Shown here: positions 8,459-15,017 of the stretch, piece after piece
Position numbering within the stretch: position 1 is the stretch's first letter
Layout of the letters: the number at the start of each line of letters is the position of its first letter
From: Nitrosococcus halophilus Nc 4
GTDB lineage: Bacteria > Pseudomonadota > Gammaproteobacteria > Nitrosococcales > Nitrosococcaceae
Assembly: GCF_000024725.1 (NCBI RefSeq)
Contig: NC_013960.1
Span: 2,590,001 to 2,654,000 of the forward strand
Direction of reading: 5' to 3'
DNA: 64,000 nucleotides
The notes under the pieces: model-generated
Databases searched by the model: none
Seen by the model: the letters and a program-made list of their open reading frames with translations, nothing else
What the model was told of the DNA's origin: nothing
Made by a program: the position numbers and the translations under genes

Positions 8459-8707
8459 TTAAGGTATCGGTGTTCCATGTACCCATAGCTCATGCTCGCT
8501 TATATCAATTTCATCATTCCAATAGACAGCGTATCCTCCTTTTTCTATTTGTACATTTTTAAATAATACTGAATCCTTTAAAGGATAAAACATTTCTTTC
8601 TCTAGCAAAGGAGTAATATCGTATTTTCTCCTTTCATGATTTTCGAATTCTATAAGCAAAACATGATTATTGATAGCTTTTGCTGAACGTATTCTTGGGT
8701 ATTGCAT
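8459..8707 (-). CDS. DUF2442 family protein
   Basis: An 82-residue protein with the DUF2442 pattern: an N-terminal strand with IRSAKAINNHVLLIEFENHE, a middle block (YDITPLLEKEMFYPLKD), and the C-terminal VYWNDEIDISEHELWVHGTP (W-x4-DIS-x-ELW). These proteins commonly sit next to a DUF4160 gene as a putative toxin-antitoxin pair; DNA binding has been proposed for some. Here a remnant of the DUF4160 partner lies immediately upstream (8715-8885), so this is probably a surviving half of a pair. Confidence 0.85.
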   Translation of the reverse strand: MQYPRIRSAKAINNHVLLIEFENHERRKYDITPLLEKEMFYPLKDSVLFKNVQIEKGGYAVYWNDEIDISEHELWVHGTPIP

Positions 8708-8714
8708 AACTTTA

Positions 8715-8885
8715 TTACTTCAGAGGTGGGAGCTTTTGAAACTCTTGTTTTTCCCACATTTCCATAAGATCCTTCTGGTACATAGAGGCCCATTCCATAA
8801 CCATCTTTCTTGCTCTTTGAGGTAAATCACCCTCGATCATTTCTAATGTTTCTATGTTGAATAAGGCATTAGTGATAATCCTCAT
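8715..8885 (-). pseudogene. DUF4160 partner gene, C-terminal remnant
   Basis: The 56 codons from ATG 8885 read MRIITNALFNIETLEMIEGD, LPQRARKMVMEWASMYQKDL and MEMWEKQEFQKLPPLK. The block INIETLE-x3-G-LP-RA-x-VxEWA is the C-terminal half of DUF4160. The N-terminal half with its PHFHA-type motif is absent. The ATG overlaps the stop of the chimeric gene upstream (ATGA), so the remnant could still be co-translated. The junction lies at the first bases of the frame. Confidence 0.75.
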
Positions 8886-9508
8886 GACTTACTACGTTTG
8901 TTAGAAGCCGTCTGTTCGAGGCGTTCAGCTAGCCAAACTTTAATGATCGACTGGCGCGTCACTCCCAGCCGGCTAGCTTCCCTGTCGAGGGATTCAATCA
9001 TCCAGTCTGGAAAATCTACATTGATACGCCTTTGCTTTTGAAGTGGACGACGCGCTTTGGAAATATCCAAGGCATGAGTCATGTCCTTACCGCTGTCAAA
9101 CTCGGAATCAAATTTCTTTGCATACATCGCATCACGCCTAAAAACATGGGCAATCGCCCAACACGGGACATGAAAACGCATCAAAAATAGCGCCTTTTCA
9201 ACCTGCTCGACCCTCGCGCTCATGTAGGGCATCACAAACGACGGGGCCACGGTAAACACCGCCCTCGTTGCCCTAAGGCGTATACGCCGGCAGCGAAGCC
9301 CTTGCTTGCGCGACTGCGGGGTAAATCCGTAGAGCACATCGCCTTTATCCCACTGCTCGGGAAACAATTCCGGGTGCTCTCGATAGCCTTTATCAAGCCC
9401 CCTCTTGGCAAATTCTCTATCGCTCATAAACCGTTCGTAGTCCGCTTCCGCTAATCCTAGTCGAATCGTTCGGTAGCCTCTCCACGCTTCATGCGCTACA
9501 GTATCCAT
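8882..9508 (-). CDS. Chimera: transposase N-terminus fused in frame to a CopG/BrnA-like antitoxin
   Basis: A 208-residue ORF with two unrelated halves. Residues 1-127 (HEAWRGYRTIRLGLAEADYE, then QGLRCRRIRLRATRAVF and VEKALFLMRFHVPCWAIAHV) match my memory of the N-terminal, zinc-binding-like region of a transposase group common in these bacteria. Residues 128-208 are a ribbon-helix-helix antitoxin (FDSEFDSGKDMTHALD, INVDFPDWMIESLDREASRL, GVTRQSIIKVWLAERLEQ). The fused gene has the transposase ATG and a good GGAGG five bases before it. A second start at 9127 would release an 81-residue antitoxin. The toxin gene expected upstream of such an antitoxin is missing. Confidence 0.8.
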   Translation of the reverse strand: MDTVAHEAWRGYRTIRLGLAEADYERFMSDREFAKRGLDKGYREHPELFPEQWDKGDVLYGFTPQSRKQGLRCRRIRLRATRAVFTVAPSFVMPYMSARVEQVEKALFLMRFHVPCWAIAHVFRRDAMYAKKFDSEFDSGKDMTHALDISKARRPLQKQRRINVDFPDWMIESLDREASRLGVTRQSIIKVWLAERLEQTASNKRSKS

Positions 9509-9624
9509 CGCTGCCTCCGGGTGTCGATATGTCGGGTTGGGTTGTGCTAACCCTCAACATCTCGTACTCGGAGACAGCTTGCAACTCCTCTTTAGACCAT
9601 CAACAGAATCCGTTACAAACAGAA

Positions 9625-10148
9625 ATATGGTATAAAAAATATACTATTATTGCGCTATACGCAACTTGTTTTTGTTTCTATGCGAATTTGGTTTTGCTCC
9701 TGATGTGCGAATAAATAGGGGAGGGTAAAAAAAGGATGCACCGATTACCTTTCGCAAAGAAAGGGGCATGAATAAAATATTACTAAGAACTCATAAATAA
9801 CAATATGCAAGATCTGACCCCTTTTGTGCTAGCGGCTTTTATTGGGGTCTCGCCGAGAATAAGACAATCTGGCACCTCACTGGCTCAGCGAGGATTGATG
9901 TCAAAAATGGGCAGACGGGCACTGCGTAAAGCGTTTTTCATGCCCGCTCTGGTGGCCCTCCGATTCAATCCCGTTTTAATCGAGATGAAAAAACGCTTGC
10001 TCGCCGCTGGAAAACCCAAAATGACTATCGTCGGTGCCGCCATGCGAAAACTCGTTCATCTCATCTATGGCGTTCTAAAAAATAAAACCCCATTTGAACC
10101 CCACTTCGCTGTTTAAATCCCTTGACTCAAAAGACGGTATCTGACCCC
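9625..10148 (+). mobile_element. IS110-family fragment, copy A (internally deleted)
   Basis: Nearly identical to 11286-12088 but about 280 bases shorter, because the middle of the transposase is deleted. The left part is a non-coding leader starting ATATGGTATAAAAAATATAC. The right part encodes the IS110 C-terminal domain from AAFIGVSPRIRQSGTS to the end (9829-10116). The fragment ends at GACGGTATCTGACCCC. The transposase N-terminal DEDD domain is absent, so it cannot move on its own. Confidence 0.85.
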
Positions 10149-10151
10149 TTT

Positions 10152-10285
10152 TTAACTGCGTACCTCCACCAGGGGCGGGACCTCTACGTGGGTCACCCGC
10201 GCCGCCTGGCCCGCCTTCATCTGGCGTACTGATTCCAGCAGTTTTTTTGCCCAAATTCCTCGCCTGTCATTGGTGATTTAGCCAT
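10152..10285 (-). pseudogene. Antitoxin, frameshifted and cut short
   Basis: Minus-strand ATG at 10285 begins MAKSPMTGEEFGQK, then needs a frame change in a run of seven A to continue as LLESVRQMKAGQAARVTHVE and VPPLVEVRS. This is the N-terminal part of HTH antitoxins that partner RelE-like toxins. The Cro/C1 domain that should follow is gone, because the gene ends at the boundary of the IS110 fragment. The toxin frame upstream runs into it without a stop. Confidence 0.75.
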
Positions 10286-10584
10286 GCTCTTAATAGCCTT
10301 GAGAAGATACGCCGGGATATTGCCGCGTACTGCCTTGGCGTAGATTACCGGCAACCATATTTCGCCGTTATCCAGCCGGTTGAAATAAACCACCCGCACA
10401 CCGCCACGTTTGCCCATCCTGGAACGCGCCCAGCGCACCTTGCGGCACAACCTCCAGAGCCGGGAATGCCCTCTCCAGACAAGGGATTTTCGGCAATCCA
10501 GTTGATGAACGCCTCACGCTCCTGCTCCGACCAGATCGAGGCTGCATAGCGCTGGAAGATCCCGGTTTCGGCGACGGCATACAT
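10286..10584 (-). pseudogene. RelE/HigB2-type toxin, frameshifted
   Basis: From ATG 10584 the product reads MYAVAETGIFQRYAASIWSE, then QEREAFINWIAENPLSGEGI. After PGSGG the frame shifts near 10450 and continues RKVRWARSRMGKRGGVRVVY, FNRLDNGEIWLPVIYAKAVR and LLKAIK. This is a full HigB2-like RelE toxin with the RKVRWAR and RVVYF motifs. There is no stop before the antitoxin ATG; the two are in one frame, so a small deletion has also fused them. The frameshift makes an active toxin unlikely. Confidence 0.85.
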
Positions 10585-10680
10585 GGGGGTATGTTACGGC
10601 ATTGACGGATACTTGCAAAAGAAGCATGAAAACCTTCCGATTCAAGCCAGTCATGGTAGTCCCACTTTTCCGACCTGCCA

Positions 10681-10703
10681 TGCTATGATATACACGTATA
10701 GCA
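10681..10703. promoter_or_regulatory. Inverted repeat at the relBE promoter
   Basis: TGCTAT and ATAGCA form a perfect inverted repeat separated by 11 bases, and the centre (TATACACGTATA) is itself nearly palindromic and AT-rich like a -10 element. It lies 22 bases before the relB ATG. Ribbon-helix-helix antitoxins bind sites of this kind for autorepression, so I read it as the operator. Confidence 0.6.
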
Positions 10704-10724
10704 ATCGACTGTTTGGAGGTTCCC

Positions 10725-10949
10725 ATGTTGGCTATCCGACTCCCCAAGGAGATAGAGGAACGTCTGGAGGCGCTGGCCGCTGCTACCGGGCGCACCAAAA
10801 CCTTTTACGCCCGCCAAGCCATTCTGGAGTACATTGATGATCTGGAAGACGTGTACTTGGCCGAGCGTGAGCTAGAAGAAGTTCGTGCGGGTCGCAGCAT
10901 CCCCGTGCCTCTGGAAGACGTCATGAAGCAATATGGCCTGGCAGATTGA
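10725..10949 (+). CDS. RelB-like ribbon-helix-helix antitoxin
   Basis: A 74-residue protein from the ATG at 10725, preceded by TGGAGG at 10714-10719. The first 45 residues are a ribbon-helix-helix: MLAIRLPKEIEERLEALAAA, then TGRTKTFYARQAILEYIDDL. The C-terminal part (YLAERELEEVRAGRSIPVPL) is the toxin-wrapping tail. The 3' end overlaps the toxin start by 17 bases. It belongs to the DUF6290/RelB group of antitoxins. The pair is intact and has its own operator, the only such pair in the island besides hicAB. Confidence 0.9.
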   Translation: MLAIRLPKEIEERLEALAAATGRTKTFYARQAILEYIDDLEDVYLAERELEEVRAGRSIPVPLEDVMKQYGLAD

Positions 10950-11205
10950 GTTGTCGGGACTGGCGCAAAAAAACCTGCACGGACTGGATAAACAGATAGC
11001 GGAGCGAATCCTACGCTTTTTGAATGATCGGATCGCGAAGCTGGACGACCCGCGCAGTATCGGTGATCCCCTCAAGGGCGCGAAGCTGGGCGAGTTCTGG
11101 AAATATCGTGTCGGTGATTATCGTATTATCGCCGATATTCAGGATAGCGAATTGCTGATTCTGGTGGTGCGGATTGGCAATCGCCGGGAGGTTTACAAGC
11201 GGTGA
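10933..11205 (+). CDS. RelE-family mRNA interferase toxin
   Basis: A 90-residue RelE. N-terminal helices (ELSGLAQKNLHGLDKQIAER, then LRFLNDRIAKLDDPRSIGDP) are followed by the beta sheet with LKGAKLGEFWKYRVGDYRII and the end LLILVVRIGNRREVYKR. The conserved basic residues K/R-x-R-x-GDYR and R-x-x-VY used for mRNA cleavage at the ribosome are present. Translation is coupled to the antitoxin by a 17-base overlap. Length and motifs are normal. Confidence 0.92.
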   Translation: MAWQIELSGLAQKNLHGLDKQIAERILRFLNDRIAKLDDPRSIGDPLKGAKLGEFWKYRVGDYRIIADIQDSELLILVVRIGNRREVYKR

Positions 11206-11285
11206 ATTGGCAGTTGCCTACTTCCCCAAACGGCAATAGACAAGATCTGACCCCTTTTCGGAGTATACGTCAAACTCGAATAGAG

Positions 11286-12088
11286 ATATGGTATAAAAAA
11301 TATACTATTATTGCGCGATACGCAACTTGTTTTTGTTTCTATGCGAATTTGGTTTTGCTCCTGATGTGCGAATAAATAGGGGAGGGTAAACAAAGGATGC
11401 ACCGATTACCTTTCGCAAAGAAAGGGGCATGAATAAAATATTACTGCGAACTCATAGATAACAATATACAAGACCTGACCTCTTTTTCACCTCTTTTTCT
11501 AAAGCATTAAACAGCATGCGCCAGCAGGAACTCAATCGCCTAGAAGCGGCCTCAGAAATTATTGAAGAACAACTTAATCAACACCTCTGCTTTCTCCAAA
11601 AACAGATTAAGAACACCAAGAAACTGATCAATGAGCATATCGCGCAGCATCCCAACCTAAAAGAACGCCAACAGCTGTTAGCCTCTATCCCTGGCATCGG
11701 TGAGGCCACCCTTCATGTCATACTCTCGGAGTTCAGTGACGTGAGCCGGTTCCGTAATGCTAAAGCCCTAGCAGCTTTTATTGGGGTCTCGCCGAGAATA
11801 AGACAATCTGGCACCTCACTGCCTCAGCGAGGATTGATGTCGAAAATGGGCAGACGGGCACTGCGTAAGGCGTTTTTCATGCCCGCTCTGGTGGCCCTCC
11901 GATTCAATCCCGTTTTAATCGAGATGAAAAAACGCTTGCTCGCCGCTGGAAAACCCAAAATGACTATCGTCGGTGCCGCCATGCGAAAACTCGTTCATCT
12001 CATCTATGGCGTTCTAAAAAACAAAACCCCATTTGAACCCTACTTCGCTGTTTAAATCCCTTGACTCAAAAGACGGTATCTGACCTCT
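11286..12088 (+). mobile_element. IS110-family fragment, copy B
   Basis: This is the longer of the two related fragments. A leader of about 190 bases is followed by the transposase C-terminal half. The DEDD RuvC-like N-terminal domain is missing, so the element is a relic. Copies A and B are direct repeats flanking the relBE cassette and the broken RelE/HTH pair, and recombination between them could delete that 1.7-kb segment. Confidence 0.85.
11516..12055 (+). pseudogene. IS110 transposase, C-terminal half
   Basis: A 179-residue open frame. A coiled-coil stretch (ASEIIEEQLNQHLCFLQKQI) leads to the Transposase_20 region: LLASIPGIGEATLHVILSEF, AKALAAFIGVSPRIRQSGTS, GLMSKMGRRALRKAFFMPAL. It ends TPFEPYFAV. 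IS110 enzymes are usually 310-350 residues with a catalytic DEDD domain first; this half alone is non-functional. The ATG used for the coordinate is internal to the original gene, so no real start exists. Confidence 0.88.
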
Positions 12089-12104
12089 TGCTTTCCTTTA
12101 CTTG

Positions 12105-12284
12105 CAAGCTAAATACTGAGAGCAGGTTGCCGTGAAGCGGTTGGCGATGGGGGATAGGGAAGGGGCAGAGGTGGTGGTGGCTAAATCGTTGGCCTTGCAG
12201 TGTCGGCCTCTGGCTCTAGTGTTGCGAGCCTTCGTTCGGCAGAGGGGGGGGTTGAGTAGAATTGTCGTCAAGCTTTCAAAACTA
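12105..12284 (+). pseudogene. Diverged duplicate of the zinc-ribbon gene 3' end
   Basis: Aligns over about 180 bases with 4901-5078. The same frame reads EQVAVKRLAMGDREGAEVVV, then AKSLALQCRPLALVLRAFVR. Compared with the intact gene, changes are scattered but the frame is kept until an indel at the end. A TGA replaces the Trp codon just before EQVAV (12117-12119), and the zinc-ribbon part is absent. Homology continues about 30 bases past the stop (AAGCTTTCAAAACTA). It marks the right boundary of the toxin-antitoxin island. Confidence 0.85.
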
Positions 12285-12309
12285 TAACAATATGCGAGAC
12301 CTGACCCCG

Positions 12310-12363
12310 GTTCCGGATGGCACGCGTAGCGGGCTAGGCGTTACCTGCAACGCATTGTTGGGC
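12310..12363 (-). repeat. Truncated attC-like site
   Basis: On the minus strand, just past the stop of the gene at 12381-13073, lie the core GCCCAAC (12363-12357) and the arm AATGCGTTGCAG, typical of attC 5' arms. The opposite arm and the GTTRRRY core are missing: the sequence runs into GGTCAGGTCTCGCAT, a copy of the motif that delimits the blocks of the TA island. The array seems cut here. Confidence 0.5.
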
Positions 12364-12380
12364 AACAAGGGTTGGATCTC

Positions 12381-13073
12381 TCAAAAGCCGTTGAGTATTT
12401 TATAACGGAGGACATTATCAGAAGTTCCAAGGATCTCAATCTCGACATTTTGGAACCGAACCTTCGTAGGTAAATTACCGATGTTGTACTTCACGTTTTG
12501 GAAAAATGCAGGGCGGGCCAGATTTCCCCTGTATTCTCGATACATGAATTCCAAAGCATCGTGTCCAACAGACGTCAACACCAGTTCATAGCTGAACGAG
12601 CCCGGCGTTTCCGATATCTTCTCGCCCGTCGAATAACGAATTGGCACAGATGGAGTGTATTTAAAATACACAGTGCCCGGTGCATATTTGCCATACTCAA
12701 ACTCTTGGTCACCGTTTTCATCAAAAAAGCAAACTCTAGCTTGAGGACCGACGATCAGGTCATGGTAAACCTTATCCGCTGTTGCCAAACATTTTGCCCC
12801 ATCAAGAGCTAGCGGAAAAAGATTCATGCCCGGAGAGAGAACTATCTTGCCCCCTAATCCGACTGACTCGGTATGGCTAGACTCCAATGAATAAGATGGC
12901 CTGTAAGTGTAATTGAATTGCTTGAATATTGTCGAACCAACGTACGCTTCGGACTCTACTCCAAGTTGTGGAGAAAATCCTTGATTAACCTTTGATTCAT
13001 CGACCGCTCTTACAGTGGCACAACCCGTAAGCAAGAAAGATGCGATTGCCATTATTAGCCACAACGCTTTCAT
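12381..13073 (-). CDS. Cassette-borne lipoprotein of unknown function
   Basis: A 230-residue protein from ATG 13073. An upstream TTG at 13115 lies inside the attC-like site and is unlikely. The N-terminus is a lipoprotein signal (MKALWLIMAIASFLLTGCAT) with lipobox LTGC. The mature part is mainly beta, with no family I recognise (GSTIFKQFNYTYRPSYSL; LEFMYREYRGNLARPAF). It is flanked by attC-like sites and lies in an AT-rich context. A promoterless ORF filling almost all of the space between two such sites is what an integron cassette looks like. I infer an envelope protein of unknown role. Confidence 0.75.
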   Translation of the reverse strand: MKALWLIMAIASFLLTGCATVRAVDESKVNQGFSPQLGVESEAYVGSTIFKQFNYTYRPSYSLESSHTESVGLGGKIVLSPGMNLFPLALDGAKCLATADKVYHDLIVGPQARVCFFDENGDQEFEYGKYAPGTVYFKYTPSVPIRYSTGEKISETPGSFSYELVLTSVGHDALEFMYREYRGNLARPAFFQNVKYNIGNLPTKVRFQNVEIEILGTSDNVLRYKILNGF

Positions 13074-13109
13074 GTAGTAGAGTTTCTTATCTATCGAATT
13101 TGTACTGTC

Positions 13110-13191
13110 GCCCAACGCTGCCAGCAGGCGACCGTTTGTAGTGGAGCAAAGCGCAACGAAAAACGGGTCGCTCTGCCTGGCCTTGTTAGGC
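13110..13191 (-). repeat. attC recombination site (59-base element)
   Basis: This 82-bp imperfect palindrome starts immediately after the stop of the upstream cassette gene. The outer cores are GCCTAAC and GTTGGGC when read on the minus strand, fitting RYYYAAC and GTTRRRY. The arms pair as GCCAG-CAG-GCGACC-GTTT with GCCAGGCAGAGCGACCCGTTT: the first arm matches except that single extra G, A and C bulge from the second. Bulged extrahelical bases in otherwise paired arms are the structural hallmark of attC sites, so this is unlikely to be a chance hairpin. Confidence 0.82.
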
Positions 13192-13976
13192 TAAGAAAAC
13201 GGAGTGTTACTGACATTGTGGACAATATACCTCTTAATTTTCCCTGTTGGCGCAATTACTGCATTTGCACTGAGATATAGCAAACCATCTCGGTGCATAT
13301 TATGCTCATGTAATGACCATGTAATTAAAGAACGCTGACGCTCAGACGATTTAAGATCAATATTGAACGACACCGTTCTTCGCTCTATTAGGTCATAGAA
13401 CTTTCCCCACCCTGTGAGAGAGTTATATTTTGTCACATTACCTGATATTTCGTGGGGCGCGGGGACCGTTTGTGGTTGCAGGTAAAGCGCTGTTTCAGAA
13501 TCAAATACCGCTAGCTTTTCGCCTCTGGGGCGCATTACCGTAAGTTTTATCTCCTTCTCTTGCCTAATAGGACGATGGATTTCATCCAATGGCGATTCTA
13601 ATACCGCTGGCAGCTCTCCAATCGTAGGCTCAATTCGCTCATTCAGTTTTTTGTAATATTCGTCATTGTTGAATTTTCCGACCGCCTCATTAAACCCGTA
13701 CTTTATGAAGTCATAGAAAACCCCACTAGACACTGCTCCGGCGAACCATATAGACGCCTCATATATAAAGCTACCTCGTTTAGGGCTATTGATATAGAAC
13801 TTTGCCCCTTCAGCAGCGTCGCCGCGCGTTCTCACCTCTCCGTTTATAAATGCATGGGTAATTATCGCACTTGCCCTAGATATACCCCTGAGAGCAACAG
13901 CCGCGTCATAAAGCTCTAACTTGCCTGCGTCAGCTACCCCGTGCTCGTATTGATACTTTATTTTCAACTCGGCCAT
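13191..13976 (-). CDS. Cassette-borne protein of unknown function
   Basis: A 261-residue protein. It starts MAELKIKYQYEHGVADAGKL, continues ELYDAAVALRGISRASAIIT and AKFYINSPKRGSFIYEASIW, and has one hydrophobic segment (FAGAVSSGVFYDFIKYGF). The second half is beta-rich and ends IKRYIVHNVSNTPFS. I recall similar uncharacterised proteins in phage and cassette settings (DUF7946-like) but cannot be sure. The stop codon TAG overlaps the attC core. Base composition is more AT-rich than the chromosomal genes nearby. Function unknown. Confidence 0.75.
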   Translation of the reverse strand: MAELKIKYQYEHGVADAGKLELYDAAVALRGISRASAIITHAFINGEVRTRGDAAEGAKFYINSPKRGSFIYEASIWFAGAVSSGVFYDFIKYGFNEAVGKFNNDEYYKKLNERIEPTIGELPAVLESPLDEIHRPIRQEKEIKLTVMRPRGEKLAVFDSETALYLQPQTVPAPHEISGNVTKYNSLTGWGKFYDLIERRTVSFNIDLKSSERQRSLITWSLHEHNMHRDGLLYLSANAVIAPTGKIKRYIVHNVSNTPFS

Positions 13977-14013
13977 TTAATATCCTTATTATTCACGCGC
14001 TCTTTGAGGGTTT

Positions 14014-14060
14014 GCCTAACATTGATTAGCCCACTCACGGAACGAATTGAGCGAGCATAC
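14014..14060 (-). repeat. Degenerate attC-like boundary
   Basis: On the minus strand the end of the gene at 14035-14361 and the bases after it contain CAATTCGTTCCGTG, then GTGGGCTAATCAAT and the core GTTAGGC (14020-14014). CAATTCGTTC and GTTAGGC are frequent attC elements, but the two arms pair poorly and the site is short. A second copy of TAACATTGA(T/G)TAG occurs at about 14377-14389, so the cassette gene lies between two similar boundaries. Confidence 0.4.
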
Positions 14061-14361
14061 TATTCATTCGCGCCAGGTCGGCACGATCAAAGATCCCACT
14101 TAGAGGGATTGTCGGGATTCCATCTGGCGCATACCACATGAACCAGTACACTTCTGCCTCTGTTTCTATTTCAGTCGCATGTTCCAGCCATAGAGTCCAA
14201 CCACCATTATCGATTAACGGTTCTTCAAACACACTTCCAAGCGTTTCCGAGAATTCGCCATGCCGACATCCCTTCTCAATATTCGTTCGGTAGCGCCGGT
14301 TCCCGCACGAATAGGGAATCCGATTTCCCGCGTCGTCCTGTAATCTGTGATCAGCTGCCAT
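14035..14361 (-). CDS. Cassette-borne small protein of unknown function
   Basis: About 108 residues from ATG 14361. The sequence (MAADHRLQDDAGNRIPYSCG, then RTNIEKGCRHGEFSETLGSV) continues with aromatic-rich strands WTLWLEHATEIETEAEVYWF and MWYAPDGIPTIPLSGIF. There is no signal peptide and no known motif that I recognise. It is the gene nearest to the integrase remnant, so it would be the first cassette of the array, directly after the presumed attI. Function unknown. Confidence 0.7.
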   Translation of the reverse strand: MAADHRLQDDAGNRIPYSCGNRRYRTNIEKGCRHGEFSETLGSVFEEPLIDNGGWTLWLEHATEIETEAEVYWFMWYAPDGIPTIPLSGIFDRADLARMNSMLAQFVP

Positions 14362-14373
14362 GATTTTTCCTAT

Positions 14374-14558
14374 GCATAACATTGAGTAGATATAAAAAAT
14401 CTACCTTATAACAGAGAATTTTTCTCCGTATGATACTATTTAGTTAATCCAAAATAAATAATTTTTATTTTATAATCAGTGTATTGTGAGTTAAACCACA
14501 ATTGATTTAAAATATGCTATGTAGAATTAAGCAACATTTAATACAGCTTGATTCTTGC
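14374..14558. other. AT-rich attI-like and promoter region between cassettes and integrase
   Basis: No gene is present. The region lies between the first leftward cassette and the rightward integrase remnant, which is where attI and the cassette promoter belong. GTTATGC at 14380-14374 (minus) resembles a crossover core with one mismatch to GTTRRRY. An inverted repeat ATTGTG-N8-CACAAT at 14483-14502 could be an operator. I cannot define attI boundaries or -35/-10 boxes with confidence. Confidence 0.4.
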
Positions 14559-15011
14559 ATGGCAAGATTCCCTTTTTTAGAGCAGGTCCGCCAAGCTATC
14601 CGTGTTCGCCATTTCAGTATACGGACGAAATAGGCGTATCTTTAAATTGGAGCTGAGACAAGAAATTGGAGCTGAGACAAGCGCTTTATCTTCTGTGGTA
14701 AGAGCAAAAAGACTCTAACGCTTACCGGTAGCCTTAAGCCGGAAAGAGGTTTCTCGATTACAGTAGAAACCAGAAGCAGAGCAGGGCTGATGGCGAGTTT
14801 GCTCGACGGCTCAGGAATTGTTATCCCAATGTCATGTAATTTTGCATGGTTATAGTTTCAGTCCAAATAACCACTTGAAGCTTTAAAAGATTACATTTTT
14901 TGGATCAAATGGGTCTTAAGCCATCAAGATATTCGCATCACCCAGATCTATACCCATGTGCCCAAACGGGACGGGAATGCCGTGATCGGCCCCTTGGCTA
15001 TGCTGTCATAA
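14559..15011 (+). pseudogene. Integron-type tyrosine recombinase (IntI-like), decayed
   Basis: From ATG 14559 the frame reads MARFPFLEQVRQAIRVRHFS followed by IRTK, then TAG at the Gln that normally gives SIRTEQAY. A perfect 19-bp tandem duplication (14644-14662 and 14663-14681) and frameshifts follow. Fragments remain: KRFIF; AGLMASLLDGSGI, which is the LYGSGLR box with the first catalytic Arg region; and the C-terminus SHQDIRITQIYTHVPKRDGN ending IGPLAMLS, with the catalytic Tyr. A 92-bp repeat sits between the last two. The gene is divergent from the cassettes and convergent with phoH. Length between landmarks shows that large internal parts are lost. Confidence 0.82.
14823..14915 (+). repeat. 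MITE-like 92-bp repeat, copy 1 (inside the integrase remnant)
   Basis: Shares TCATGTAATTTTGCAT and AACCACTTGAAGC with the copy at 60728-60819. Its ends CCCAATGT and CAAATGGG are decayed versions of the ACCAATTT/AAATTGGT termini. It separates the DGSGI box from the HQDIRITQIYTHV box of the integrase, so it inserted into or replaced that part of the gene. Confidence 0.75.
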
Positions 15012-15017
15012 CTCGAG

